Part shown: positions 11,998 through 23,497 of the stretch, one piece after another
Layout of the letters: every line of letters starts with the position of its first letter
How positions within the stretch are numbered: position 1 is the first letter of the stretch
From: Primulina eburnea
Lineage: Eukaryota > Streptophyta > Magnoliopsida > Lamiales > Gesneriaceae
Direction: 5' to 3'
DNA length: 64,000 nt
Assembly: GCF_022965805.1 (NCBI RefSeq)
Contig: NC_133108.1
Span: 21,109,545-21,173,544 of the forward strand
Program-made: the position numbers and the translations under genes
The notes under the pieces: generated by a model
What the model was told of the DNA's origin: nothing
Databases searched by the model: none
Seen by the model: only the letters and a program-made list of their open reading frames with translations

Positions 11998-12864
11998 TTG
12001 ACCAAGGAGCAGGCACAGGATGCCCCTGATGATGTTGTGGCAGGTAACTGTTTTATTTATGGTTATCCTTCATACATATTGATTGATACTGGTGCATCGC
12101 ATACTTTTATTTCTAAGAGGATTGCATTGAGTCATGCATTACCTATTGAGTCATTGTCTGCGGTAATGTCTGTTTCTTCCCCGTTAGGGACAGGTTTGAT
12201 ATCGGTGAAGTCTGTGAAATCTTGTATACTGCACTACGATGGGCATACGATTGAGTTAGATCGTATTGTGCTTGGTTTATTTGATTTTGATTGTATTATC
12301 GGTATCGATATTTTTACCAAGTACCGAGCTACAGTTGATTGTTTCCACAAGATAGCAAGATTCAGACCTAAGATGGCTGACGAGTGGAAATTTTACGGTA
12401 AGGATTCTCGAGCTAGAATTCCTTTGATATCTGCGATAAATATGACTCGATTATTGCAGAAAGGAGCGGATGGATTCCTGGTATATTCAGTTGATTTACT
12501 GAAGTCGAGCCCATCATTGGCGGACTTGCCAGTGGTGTGTGAGTTTGCTAATGTCTTTCCAGATGAGATTCCTAGATTACCTCCGATTCGAGAGATAGAC
12601 TTAATTGAGTTGATACTAGGAACAGTTCCGATTTCAAGGGCTCCGTACAGTATGGCACCGATCGAGTTGAAAGAACAGTTAGAGGATTTACTGGCCAAGG
12701 GGCATATCAGACCGAGTGTATCTCCTTGGGGTGCTCCAGTACTGTTTGTGAGGAAGAAAGATGGGTCGATGAGACTTTGTATCGACTACCGGCAACTGAA
12801 CAAGGCAACGATAAAGAATAAATATCCATTGCCTCGTATTGATAATTTATTTGACCAGTTGCAG
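11998..12864 (+). pseudogene. Element B protease and N-terminal reverse transcriptase, interrupted by Cassandra
   Basis: Same frame as gag after the TAG. The protease has the consensus active site ([13 protein letters not shown]), unlike M. The RT N-terminus ([35 protein letters not shown]) runs to LFDQLQ, where the Cassandra TRIM is inserted. The coding sequence resumes at 16051 with [14 protein letters not shown]. The target duplication TGCAG occupies 12860-12864 and 16046-16050. Confidence 0.9.
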
Positions 12865-12869
12865 TGTAA

Positions 12870-13008
12870 TGCACATGGGCTGTTCCCTATTGGGCTAATC
12901 CTGGGAAGGCAAAAAGCTCTAGTGCCTGGGCTGGAGAAGTTCTATGAGTAATGGGTAATGGGATAACCGTGAGGGGACTCAAGCCCAATCGGGTACAGCC
13001 CATGTGCA
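12870..13008. mobile_element. MITE-like 139-bp insert at the Cassandra LTR terminus
   Basis: Perfect 14-bp terminal inverted repeats TGCACATGGGCTGT and ACAGCCCATGTGCA. The inverted similarity continues inward (ATTGGGCT/AGCCCAAT). Flanking 5-bp repeats are TGTAA (12865-12869) and TGTGA (13009-13013). The 3' LTR of the same TRIM lacks it (TGTAAGGCCC at 15650). No ORF. I cannot assign a superfamily. Confidence 0.7.
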
Positions 13009-13306
13009 TGTGAGGCCCGGGGCCGAAGAGGGCGGGGAGTGATCGCCGGTGCCATGAGGTTACACGGACAATGAGCGGCTCCTGGCAGGCTTCTAGGTGT
13101 AGGGAACATGAATGAACTGTTCTTACACCGGAAGGAGAGGGATTCCGAGACTGTTCAATGTAATGGACTGTACCGTTGAAGAGGGCTTAAAAGATTTGAT
13201 TGCAACTACTCATATCACGAAGGTGCATCTTCTTTTCAGTAGCTCATCACATAAGAACTCCAAAGTTAAGCGTGCTTGACTTGGGGCAATTTTGGGATGG
13301 GTGACC
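13009..13306 (+). repeat. Cassandra 5' LTR, first part, with 5S-like 5' domain
   Basis: Aligns with 15650-15945 of the 3' LTR. From about 13225 it resembles plant 5S rRNA. The pol III box A (AGTTAAGCGTGCTT) is at 13264-13277 and the first part of box C (GGATGGGTGACC) is at 13295-13306, where S1 interrupts it. Confidence 0.88.
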
Positions 13307-15474
13307 TGTGGGGACCCGGACGCTGATCTTTCTCATTAATCATCTTTTTGGGATTTAATTATCAATTAAGATAAAAACAGGGTCTAAAAATTTTTCTTTT
13401 TAAAATAAACTGCGGAAGGTAATGGCATCTAAATACTATACATGTCGGTATATAAAAATACAAATTCAGTATTAAAATACAAGAATGTACAACCTTCTAA
13501 TCTAAGGTTCACTGCTAAAGTTCTAGTAGTAAAATCCAATCTACTGTAAGTCCGGAATCACCACGCTAAACTCGTCTTCTCTCGTCATCTTCTCGACCCT
13601 GATCCAGCCCCACCTGTTGTCATGCACACATACAAAACACGACAACAGCCGGATAACTCCGGTGAGAATAAATCCCAGTATAAAACATGGTAAGCATGTA
13701 TATAAACAAACTAACTCATAAAACATGCGATCATGTATAAACACAATATATTTCATAATCTATGAAATAAATCAAATAAGCATGAAACTCAAATCAGATA
13801 AACATGCATATAAACAATCTAAATCATAAAACATGCTAGCACAACTGAAAGCAATAACGATGGGTCCCATGATCTAGGAGCCACATCCATATAAGCATGA
13901 AGTCTTAATCAAATCATGTCTAGACTTGACTCGATCTATAACTCTAGGGATCCCGTTGTGAATAAGACGTCACTGGCTGTCACCTACCCTCCCAATCGAG
14001 GTGCTGTACGTCTTATTCCTAGACTTCGGCCTGATCTGTATCCGCATCTACAATAGGGGCGGTGATCTTCCCCTAAGCTGTGATATCGCCGAACGTCTAG
14101 AAGTCTGGATGATCTCGCAGACTTTCCTATCTTAATGCATGAATACAAAATCTGTAAGCAAGCATAATCATATCAAGATATGCAATAATCATATCACGAT
14201 AAAGCATAAACAAGAATATAGTATGTGATTTATTGGGCAACTCAAGGATGATCTCGATTGAGTTGTTTCTTCCCGAATATCACATGAATTATACCTTTGT
14301 CGTCCCTGTCTGAGGAAGACGAAGTCTCGAAGTTCAGTCTGTCCATATCCGATCTGACATGACAATATAAATACACTGTATCAATGTGTAACTCAAAACA
14401 CAATCTGTTCTGATCAATACTCAACTCAGTACAAAATCTGATCAATATCTGAACAAAATACAATCTGAGCCGTATCAATAATATCCCGATATAATCTAAA
14501 TCATATCTGAATCTGATTAATCTGTTCCAGCATATGAATATCTAACAAATACATCTTCAGAGATGCTGAAATATAAAACACCGACATACGATATTCTTTC
14601 TTTGATCTGACTTCAAATATCTACTGAATAATCTATCCAGACATACAAGAATAATCATCTATTCATTCTTCAATCAAGAACAATACAAATCTAGTGTTTA
14701 ATCTAAATCAATATCTTCTGAAAATCATAACAATTACAGAAACAGTCTATTCTTTAATTTGTCTTCAATTCTACATTGTCTACGGTAGTAGAAACACCAT
14801 ATCTGAATCCCATGCAATTCTAGCAACATCATATTTTCAAAACACTGCAAAACGTAATAAAACTTACGTCCTTGTGTAGCTCTAGTCGAGAGGAACACGC
14901 TGCTGCGTTCAGCTTCGAATTCTAATACACGGATTTCTCACAAAAGGAGTAAGGATATTTCTCTCCAAAGCCTCGCCCCTTTTTCTGAATTTTCTGAGGT
15001 AAACAACGCGTCCTTCGTCTATATATACTGCATGCAAAAGCTGGGAAACGTGGCTTATTTCTTCATGCAACACGCATGACCGCGGGTGCGGTGAGAGTAG
15101 CAGCGCGGGTGCGCTCAAGCGGTGGTCTATATCCAAAATGTTCGAAGCAAAGACCGCGGGTGCGCTGCCTACAAGACCGCGGGTGCGGTGTCATCAGCGC
15201 GGGTGCGCTCCATCTAATACCGCAGGTGCGGTGTGGCTACGGGCTTTGCACTACATTTTCTGCACACACACTGCGGGGGCGGTCGTGCTAGCCCCGCGGG
15301 TGCGGTTGTGCAAACTTCTAAATTCTAGTTTTCTGATCATGCCACACCTGGTTTCTCAAGTCTTTCCTTCCCTCATTGCATGTCATGCATTCTCATATCT
15401 TCCGAGTCTCCCGTTAATGAAGATTAATAATTAATAAGCTTGGTTTAACAATTCTATAATTCTCGGGCATTACA
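13307..15474 (-). mobile_element. Solo LTR S1 (gypsy, minus strand) inside Cassandra
   Basis: Runs TGTGGGGACCCGG to CTCGGGCATTACA with perfect 5-bp duplications TGACC on both sides (13302-13306, 15475-15479). 2168 bp with no internal region, so it was left by LTR-LTR recombination. Its termini match M, F and G, but it is a distinct subfamily. It contains a GC-rich array of the ACCCGCGG type at 15079-15308. Confidence 0.92.
15079..15308 (-). repeat. GC-rich array, ACCCGCGG type, in S1
   Basis: About eight copies of GCGGGTGCG or GCGGGGGCG variants (plus strand) at irregular 20-40 bp spacing. The minus strand reads CCGCACCCGCGG, the motif seen in C, E and F. Confidence 0.8.
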
Positions 15475-15479
15475 TGACC

Positions 15480-15580
15480 TCTTGGGAAGTTTCCCACGGT
15501 GCGTGTGAGTGAGGACATAAGCACGCTGGAAAGACTCGTCTTGATACAGTGAGGACAGTCGTCGAATCTGGGGCGTTACA
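15480..15580 (+). repeat. Cassandra 5' LTR, second part
   Basis: Continues the 5S-like box C region (TCTTGGGAAGTTTCCC) after S1 and ends GGGGCGTTACA at 15580. PBS-like TGCTATCAGAGC at 15582-15593 has one mismatch from the tRNA-Met PBS. Confidence 0.88.
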
Positions 15581-15649
15581 GTGCTATCAGAGCCGACCTC
15601 TCCAAGTACGGTGTGTTTCGGGGACGAACCAAGCAGAAGCTGGTGGGCA
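15581..15649 (+). other. Cassandra internal domain: PBS, short hairpin, purine-rich site
   Basis: Only 69 bp. PBS-like site at 15582-15593. TTCGGGGACGAA (about 15617-15628) matches the core of the gypsy pre-PPT hairpin, with a 4-bp stem TTCG/CGAA. A G-rich tract GCTGGTGGG lies directly before the 3' LTR. No ORF. Confidence 0.75.
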
Positions 15650-16045
15650 TGTAAGGCCCGGGGCCGAAAAGGGCGGGGGGTGATCGCCGGTGCCATGAGG
15701 TGGCACAGACAATGAGCGGCTCCTGGCAGGCTTCTAGGTGGAGAGAACATGAATGAACCGTTACACCGGAAGGAGAGGGATTCCGAGACTGTTCAATGTA
15801 ATGGACTGTACAGTTGAAGAGGGATTAAAAGATTTGATTGGTACTAATCATATCACGAAGGTGCATCTTCTTTTGGGTAGCTCATCACATAAGAACTCCA
15901 AAGTTAAGCGTGCTTGACTTGGGGCAATTTTGGGATGGATGACCTCCTGTGAAGTTTCCCAGGGTGCGTGTGAGTGAGGACATAAGCACGCTGGAAAGAC
16001 TCGTCTTGATACAGTGGGAACAATCGTCGAATCTGGGGCGTTACA
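15650..16045 (+). repeat. Cassandra 3' LTR (intact) with 5S rRNA-like domain
   Basis: TGTAAGGCCC to GGGGCGTTACA, 396 bp. The 5S-like part (about 15850-15975) keeps AAGAACTCC, box A AGTTAAGCGTGCTT (15902-15915) and a box C-like GGATGGATGACCTCCTG. In a pol III promoter these would bind TFIIIA. Neighbouring bases diverge from 5S rRNA, so this is not a working 5S gene. Confidence 0.88.
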
Positions 16046-16050
16046 TGCAG

Positions 16051-18544
16051 GGTTCTTCGGTATATTCCAAGATCGATCTGAGATCTGGATACCATCAACT
16101 GAGAGTCAGGGATTTTGATATCTCAAAGACAGCATTCAGAACCAGATATGGACACTATGAATTTATTGTCATGCCATTTGGTTTGACGAATGCACCGGCG
16201 GTATTTATGGGGTTAATGAACCGTGTGTTTCAGAAATATCTTGATGATTTTGTGATTATATTCATCGATGATATTTTGATCTATTCAAAGAATGTGATGG
16301 AGAATTCTGAGCACTTAAGAACTGTGTTGAGAATTTTGAGGGCGGAGAAATTATATGCTAAACTGTCGAAATGTGAGTTCTGGTTGAAACAGGTGGTGTT
16401 TCTGGGGCATATTATATCCGGAGACGGGATATCCATTGATCCCAGTAAGGTGAGGCAGTGATTTCTTGGCCGAGACCGGCATTTGTACCAGAGATACGCA
16501 GCTTTATGGGTTTGGCAGGATATTATCGCCGATTCATTAAAGATTTTTCGAGTATTGCCAAACCGATTACACAGTTGACTCAGAAGAATGCTCCATTTGT
16601 TTGGTCTGAGGAATGTGAGAACAGTTTTCTCGAATTGAAGAAAATATTGACCAGTGCTCCAGTGTTGACTATCTCGTCAGGTACTGGTGATTTTGTTGTG
16701 TATTGTGATGCATCTCCCCGCAATAAGACAGCTGAAACCTCATGAATCTCGTTATCCAATTCATGATCTTGAATTGGCAGCCATCGTCTTTGCATTGAAG
16801 ATATGGAGACATTATCTGTACGGTGAGAAGTTTGAGATCTATTCTGATCACAAAAGCTTGAAATATCTGTTTTCGCAGTCCGAATTGAATATGAGGCAGC
16901 GGAGATGGCTTGATTTGCTTAAAGATTTTGAATTGTGAAATCAAATACTACCCAGGAAAATCCAATGCAGCAGCTGAAGCAATGAGTCGAATGGTATGTT
17001 CTCTATCCTTATCGACAATGGGTGTTTCGAATTTGATTGAAGACTTCTGTTTGTCTGGATTAGTATTTGAGACAGATCGGAGACCTATGAGATTATATAC
17101 TATTCAAGTAGAACCAGAGCTGATTTTGAGAATTAAAGCAGCTCAGAAATTTGATCAGAATATACAGGAGTCGATTGCTATGGTCAGAGCTGGACATCGA
17201 TCGGAATATCAGGTTCAAAATGGTATTTTGTATGTGAATAATCGTCTTTTTGTGACGAATGTTTCGGATTAAAGATAGCGAATACTAACAGAAGCGCAAA
17301 ACAGTCGTTTTAGCATTCATCCTGGTGGCAGGAAAATGTATAATGATTTGAAGACACACTATTGGTGGAAGCAAATGAAATTAGATGTTACTGAATTTGT
17401 AGCCAAGTGTCTGAATTGCCAACAGGTGAAAGCTGAGAGGAAGAAACCAGGAGGACAATTACAGAGTTTGTCGATTCCTTAATGGAAATGGGATCACATT
17501 TCCATGGATTTATGTGACACAGTTGCCACGTTCCTCCCGAGGTTGTGATGCGATTTGGGTCGTGATTCATTGCTTAAGCAAATCTGCATGTTTCATTCCA
17601 TACAAGATGACGTACCGATAGGATCAGATGGCCGATATCTATGTCAAGGAAGTGGTTAGATTGCACGGAGTACTGAAGTCTATTGTTTCAGACCGTGATC
17701 CTCGGTTTACTTCGCACTTCTGGCAGAGTCTGCAGCAAGCTCTCGGTAGAAGTTACATCTGAGTACCGAATATCATCCACAGACTGACAGACAGTCAGAG
17801 CGGACGATTCAGACATTGGAAGATATGCTGAGAGCTGTAGTGCTTGATTTTAGCACTAACTGGCAAGATGCATTGCCTCTTTGTGAGTTTTCGTACAACA
17901 ATAGCTATCAGACGAGTATTGAGATGGCTTCATTCGAGGCTTTGTACGGAAAGAAATGCAGATCCCCATTATATTGGGATGATATCTCTAAAGTTCCTGA
18001 GACTGGACCTGATATGATCAGAGATATGACAGAAAAAGTGAAACTGATTCAGAAGAAAATGAAGGCAACACAGGACCGACAAGCCAAATATGCCAACCTT
18101 TGACGTAGACTGTTGATATTTGAGGCAGGAGACAGAGTATTTTTGAAGATTTCTTCATTCAGAGGTGTGGTTAGATTTGGGAAGAAAGGGAAATTGTCTC
18201 CACGATATGTTGGTCCATATGAGATTCTAGAAAAGATAGGAGATCGTGCCTATCGACTCGCCTTGCCGCCTTCATTATCATGGATACATGATGTTTTTCA
18301 TGTATCTATGCTGCGGAAGTATCTCCCTGATGATTCTCACGTTATTCAGCCAGACGAGACCGAGCTGGATGAGACGTTGAGTTATGTCGAGAAACTGATT
18401 CGGATTATCGATCGTAAAGAAAAAAAGCTCAGAACAAATACAATTCCGCTTGTGAAAGTTCAATGGACTCGTCATGGCATTGAAGAAGCCACTTGAGAGA
18501 TTGAAGCACACATGAGACAGGAATTCCCAGCATTGTTTCACTAA
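16051..18544 (+). pseudogene. Element B reverse transcriptase to chromodomain (broken)
   Basis: Resumes RT at [17 protein letters not shown] and includes [13 protein letters not shown] frameshift near 16455 and a deletion of about 50 bp in RNase H near 16715 (losing the [11 protein letters not shown] segment) follow. Integrase pieces are spread over three frames with several stops, for example TAA at 17270-17272 and a mutated stretch near 17480-17620. The DDE-bearing segments around 17500-17820 are damaged. The GPY module and chromodomain (18113-18496) are readable, followed by a TGA. Last in-phase stop is TAA at 18542-18544. Copying and integration functions are lost. Confidence 0.9.
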
Positions 18545-18603
18545 TGTAAGTTTCTATTCAGTTTCTATGGCATTCCTTCTTATTGATATGATTGATTACC
18601 TGT

Positions 18604-18621
18604 GATTTCGGGGACGAAATC
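18604..18621 (+). promoter_or_regulatory. Element B pre-PPT hairpin
   Basis: GATTTCGGGGACGAAATC: perfect 7-bp stem, loop GGGA, 19 nt before the LTR. It is intact although the coding region is broken. Confidence 0.7.
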
Positions 18622-18626
18622 ATATC

Positions 18627-18640
18627 TTGGGGGGGAGAAA
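18627..18640 (+). other. Element B polypurine tract
   Basis: Purine run ending GGGGGGGAGAAA abuts the LTR start TGTAATGCCC. Confidence 0.85.
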
Positions 18641-18751
18641 TGTAATGCCCGGAAATTTAATTCTAGTAATCTGTAATTATTGATGTATAATTTGATATGA
18701 TTATGAGAGGATTAATCGGGACACGATTTGATTCAGCATGTGAGGTCAAAT

Positions 18752-18995
18752 GTGCGAGGACAGTACCATCGGCGCATATGCTCGACATGATGTGCGCACA
18801 TGCGCGAAACGGGCAGAGGGTCTCGCGCATCTGCGCGGTGGGTGTGCGCGCATATGCGCGAGCCTGTGCAAGCGAAGTCCAGAGGACCTCGCGCATATGC
18901 GCGGAAATGAGTCGCACATATGCGCGAGCTGCCAAGGCTGAGACCAGTAGGTCTCGCGCATATGCGTCAGTGATGTCGCGCATATGCGGGAGACA
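18752..18995. repeat. GC-rich palindromic array, CGCGCATATGCGCG type
   Basis: About eight variants of the self-complementary CGCATATGCG (also CACATGCGCG and CATCTGCGCG) at irregular 20-40 bp spacing, directly upstream of the TA tract. It alternates with non-repetitive linkers. Confidence 0.82.
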
Positions 18996-19036
18996 TGCAA
19001 ATTGAAAGATTGCCACGTTTCCTTGGCATACGAATT

Positions 19037-19162
<126 letters not shown>

Positions 19163-20673
19163 TTCAGCCTTCGAGGGAAACAAGAGGAAAAGGGAAAAAC
19201 GAGGCCAACCTTACGATTTTGATTTTAGAATTCGATTTACGAAAATCCGTCCGTTAGATTTTGAATCTGACTTCGGTACTGTGTTCCTATCGAAGTAGGC
19301 TACAACTGGACGTAAGTTTTGCTACGTTTTGATATGTTTTGAAATTATGCTATTGTCAGAATTGAATAGGATTCATATATGATGTTCTTGGCATGCTAGA
19401 CATCGTAGAATCGAAGTCAGATTGAGAAACGGATTGATTATGGAATTATTATGATTTTCTGATTATATTGATTTGAAATCGGACAGATTTGGATTATGAA
19501 TGAATTACAGATTATATCGGATATGAGTTATGATTTGTAATTGATGTTTGTTGATATGGTATTGACGGGGATACTGAGATTGTGCCGTCATGCCGTTGAT
19601 TTGACTTAAATCAAGATTAGTCAGATTCGGTGTTGAATTGAGAATGGAATATTGATATTATGATTCTCGATATATCGTTTCAGATTTACAGAGACAGTCT
19701 TAAGTTCAGAATCGATTTTGCTTCAGATCGAGACTACAAACGAAAGGTATAAGTCAATTTGGTATTGGGAAATCGACTTGGGTCGGCTTGGACTTGAGTT
19801 TCCCTAAATCACATACTATTTGTTATTATTTACATTGACTTGATTTTATATGCTTGTTCTATGGATTTATAGAGAGCAAGTGTTAGATGAGTCTCGACGA
19901 GTAATATTGTGACAGAAGTGCCTGATAGTGGAGGGATCGCCACGGGCACATTGCACGATGTCACAAGATAGTATAGAAATCTTGGGACAGATGTGCCTGA
20001 TAGTGGCGGGATCGCCACGGGCACATTGCACGATGTCACAAGATAGGATATTGGCGATAGGGCTACAATCGATGACGGTTAGGTCAGGACACTGGATGTT
20101 TGGTTATATCGACGTTGATAGAACTGGAGTCTTTTCTATTACTGTTGGTCGATATAGGAATACCCACATCTGGAAACCGGGATCCCTAGACTAGGATTGA
20201 GTCTTGTCTGAGTCGTGGAGTCACGAGCATTGTCGACAGTTTGATATTGATTATATTTCAGCTTTTGATATATATTTATGTTATCTATCCGTGCTTTTAT
20301 GTTTATCATATGATTGCATGTTTCATTGATTTATACTGGGATTATATTCTCACCGGAATTATCCGACTGTTGTCGTGTTTGTATGTGTTCAGGACAACAG
20401 ATGGGATAGGTTCAGGGTCCAGGAGATGAGGAGAGATCATGATTAGAGTGGAGACTCCGGACTTGGATTAGAGATAGGGTTGGACACTTGAGATTAGTTG
20501 TTAAACCTCAGTTGAATAAATGTATGTGGTACAGGACTTGTACTTCTATACTGAGATGTATATACGTTTTATTTCACTACGTTCCGCATTTTAAAAAAAA
20601 ATTGTAGACCCTATTTTATAATTGTTTAATTAGTCCCAATGATGATTATGAACATGATTAGCGTCCGAGTCCC

Positions 20674-21061
20674 TAAAATATTTTTATTAATATGTTATCA
20701 GAAGTTGACAACATATGCATAACCATATTTATAAGAAAAATACACATAAGATTTTCTTCTCCCTCACAATGATTTTTCGGCCACCTCTTTAATTTCACAA
20801 GGAAATTTCGTCCACCCTTCCACCACCACAATGTCGTCCCCGACGTCGACGCAACGCCACCTAATTTGTAAAATTCTGGCGAAATAAGAATGACTATCTC
20901 TGCTTAAAATTTGGAATAGTTTGGGGCCCAGTGTTTAGAACATAAGGTAAATATTTTAAACGCCTATGAATGTTTTTTTTTTCATAGGACCCCTAAAGAA
21001 CGTCAATTTTTTTTTGTAAATTTTCCTTGCCGCTTAAGTGCTAGAAAACGATAAGCTAACA
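20674..21061 (+). mobile_element. Element K (Ty1/copia): end of the 5' LTR
   Basis: Directly upstream of a PBS-like GTGGTATCAGAGTTAG (21062-21077) and ending GATAAGCTAACA, so it reads as the 3' part of an LTR. The left part is missing, presumably displaced by the A/B tandem. Assignment to copia rests on the PBS context and the pol remnant after element C. Confidence 0.55.
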
Positions 21062-21062
21062 G

Positions 21063-21748
21063 TGGTATCAGAGTTAGTTTTGTCCAGATCGTATGATTTT
21101 TATTGTTTAAATCATGTTGAGTAATTCATTTCTAACCACGTTTGAAATTCCAGAAAATAGAAGCCCCTGAATAATTGTTTTTCGTATTTTTTTAAAACAT
21201 ATTTAGCGGCTGCTCAGAACTGTTTTGGGCAGCGCGCGTGTAATTCTTGGCAGCGGCGTCTTCCCATAGGAATTTTATTAAAAAAAATAAAAATTTGGGT
21301 GACTATTTTTGTGAGCCTAAGAAGATTTTCTAATTTTTCAAAATTTTTGGTCTAAATCGATATTTATGAAGATCGGTTAAATTAGCCTTTTAAAATTAAT
21401 TTCGATAAAATTGTAGAATTTTCTCATGAAATAAATTATTAAAATTATTTATGGTAAAAAGTGTTTTACAAGAAATTTAATTATTAGTGGATTAATTGAC
21501 ATTTATTTAACTTATTAATTTATTTTAATTAGGACGGTTAGTGATAAATTTTACAAGATGCATGATTTGTTGATAATATTTGATATTATGGTGCTTGATA
21601 TATTATTTGATGTTATATGGCAAAAGGATATTGAAAATCATGATCAATTTGTTAGGTGTATGTTAATTTATTTTGTATGTTGTAATTTTTAATTATTTGA
21701 TAATTATTTAAAGTATGAAAGTTTTATGGCCCTTTCCCACCCATTAAA
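21063..21748 (+). other. Element K primer-binding site and untranslated leader
   Basis: PBS 21063-21074 (TGGTATCAGAGT), then about 670 bp of very AT-rich leader without a significant ORF. The leader continues at 29584 after element C. The last five bases (TTAAA, 21744-21748) are the left target duplication of C. Confidence 0.6.
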
Positions 21749-23364
21749 TGTAATAGCCGAGCCCGGTGTACGGTACGGTTTAAGCTTTATTGTGTTAATT
21801 GGGTTTATGATTAGTCGTTTATAGTTGTGTTTTGGGCTATAGTATTATTGGTTATTATTTATTTGAGGTATTAGTTGGTGTTGATTGTTCGTTTCAGCGT
21901 TTCGGATCGATTTTAGTTGAGTTTGTACTGTTCATTGCCGTGAGTAGAGTGCACCCGCGCTCTTAGATGAGTGCCCCCGCGGTGTACTATTCATCATTTT
22001 GCATTTTGAGGGCCGTGGCATGACCGCACCCGCGGCAGTGCAAGGACCGCACCCGCGGTGTGCACCGCACCCGCGGTAATTGTAGCACCGCACCCGCGGT
22101 GATCGTGCATGAGAATTATTTTGGTATGCCGTGAGCATGGCGCACCCGCGGTGCTTGTGTTGGCGCACCCGCGGTGTAAGTATGGGCGAGTTATTTAGTA
22201 CCTTTTTGATTGAGTTGACTTCATTCCATACCTTATCCTATCTACTTTTCGAGATTTTCTCTCCATTGGCAAGGGTTTTCATCCATTTCTTTTGCTTCCT
22301 ATCTTTGATTCTTGGCTTTGTTTGGATTTCCGACTTGAGATCATCGTTCTCCGTGGTATAAGGAAGCTTAGGTAAGTTTTTGGTGCGATTCTAACGAGGT
22401 TTTGAGTTAAGGGTTATTTTGGATTTGATGTTTGAGTTGTTTAATGGATTATTTGGCTTGTACTTGTGGATCTAGAGTTGATATTGGTGTTATTTATGGA
22501 TTATTGTTGTAGGTGGTGTACCAAGAGCTTATTTGAGGTGTTCTATTGGTAGTAAGTGGAATTTCATCCTTTTTGCTCACATGATATTATATGTATTGTG
22601 TTTTAAAGGTTTCAAAGTGTTATTCCCTTCCATTGATCCATTGCTATGTATTCATTTCATTGATTATCTATTGGAGGCATTGTATGTCTCACCATTGTTA
22701 TAAAGGGAATACAGGAAATATTATGAGATTGCGAAACGACGGCCTTAAATGCTATTGAGAATTCAAATGTTTTATTGGATTGATTTATCATAGCCATGGC
22801 ATTGCATGCAATTAGATGATCATCGACCATAGGCTTTTATCCCCTCACAGTTATCGATTTATATCGATGGGATATTGGCAACCACAGTTACAGATACTAT
22901 TGATATCAATCCAACCATAGAAAAGAGAATACCATCGTATTGCTATCTATTGCCATTGCTATTGCTACAGTTATTGCTACGTTATTCATGTTTCAGAGTC
23001 GATGGTATTTATGATTTAAAAGCCATGTTTTACAGTGTATACTATGTATCATTGCTATGTAAGAGTTCCACTTGCTGAGATTTATTCTCATTTCAGTTAT
23101 TTCATGTGATGCAGATAAGAGCGACGGACCGGGACGTTGACTGTGGATGGGGGTCATATGCATACGAAGATTGGAAGGATGATTATTTTGTACCATTTTG
23201 TAACATGATCACACTAATGATATTTTGTATTTTGTTATGTCATTGGAATGATCATGTTGTTATTTTGTAAACACTTTTATGAAATGTATTTTGAAACTCC
23301 TTCCATTTGAAAGAAAATATTAAATTCCGCTGTATTTTTAATTGTATCGGGTCAGGGTGTCACA
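21749..23364 (+). repeat. Element C 5' LTR
   Basis: TGTAATAGCCGAGCC to GGGTGTCACA. GC-rich ACCCGCGGT array at 21949-22176. I see no canonical TATA box; the AT-rich stretch just after the array (TTATTTAGTACC) is a possible core. Confidence 0.93.
21949..22176. repeat. GC-rich array, CCGCACCCGCGGT type, in C 5' LTR
   Basis: About eight copies of CACCCGCGGT or CACCCGCGC variants in about 230 bp. An exact copy is in the 3' LTR at 28163-28390. Confidence 0.85.
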
Positions 23365-23369
23365 TTTAG

Positions 23370-23381
23370 TGGTATCAGAGC
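23370..23381 (+). other. Element C primer-binding site (tRNA-Met)
   Basis: TGGTATCAGAGC, five bases after the 5' LTR. The leader to 23497 has no ORF. Confidence 0.9.
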
Positions 23382-23497
23382 GGTGTTCTTCGGACCAATG
23401 CATATGACTTCGTCTACTTTCAACTGTCTGGGTATGTTTTCTTGCATCTATCCATTGTTATATTTATTGATTGGTGTCTTGTGAGCAATTGTAGAGT

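Larger units (their letters stand above)
12865..16045 (+). mobile_element. Cassandra-type TRIM with 5S rRNA-like LTRs, carrying two nested insertions
   Basis: Two LTRs of about 400 bp (13009-13306 plus 15480-15580, and 15650-16045) flank a 69-bp internal region that holds only a PBS-like site and a purine-rich site. Both LTRs end GGGGCGTTACA. Perfect 5-bp target duplication TGCAG. No coding capacity, as is typical of TRIMs, so movement would depend on proteins supplied in trans. The 5' LTR has been hit twice, by a MITE-like insert at its very start and by solo LTR S1 inside the 5S-like part. Confidence 0.9.

Noticed and set aside
13225..15500. A functional 5S rRNA gene
   Set aside because: Only box A, part of the middle and box C resemble 5S, the rest diverges, and the copy is inside a TRIM LTR and split by S1.
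20674..21061. LTR pairing between 20674-21061 and 30880-31838 to prove one copia element
   Set aside because: I could not align them beyond AT-rich similarity. I keep element K as a single element only tentatively.
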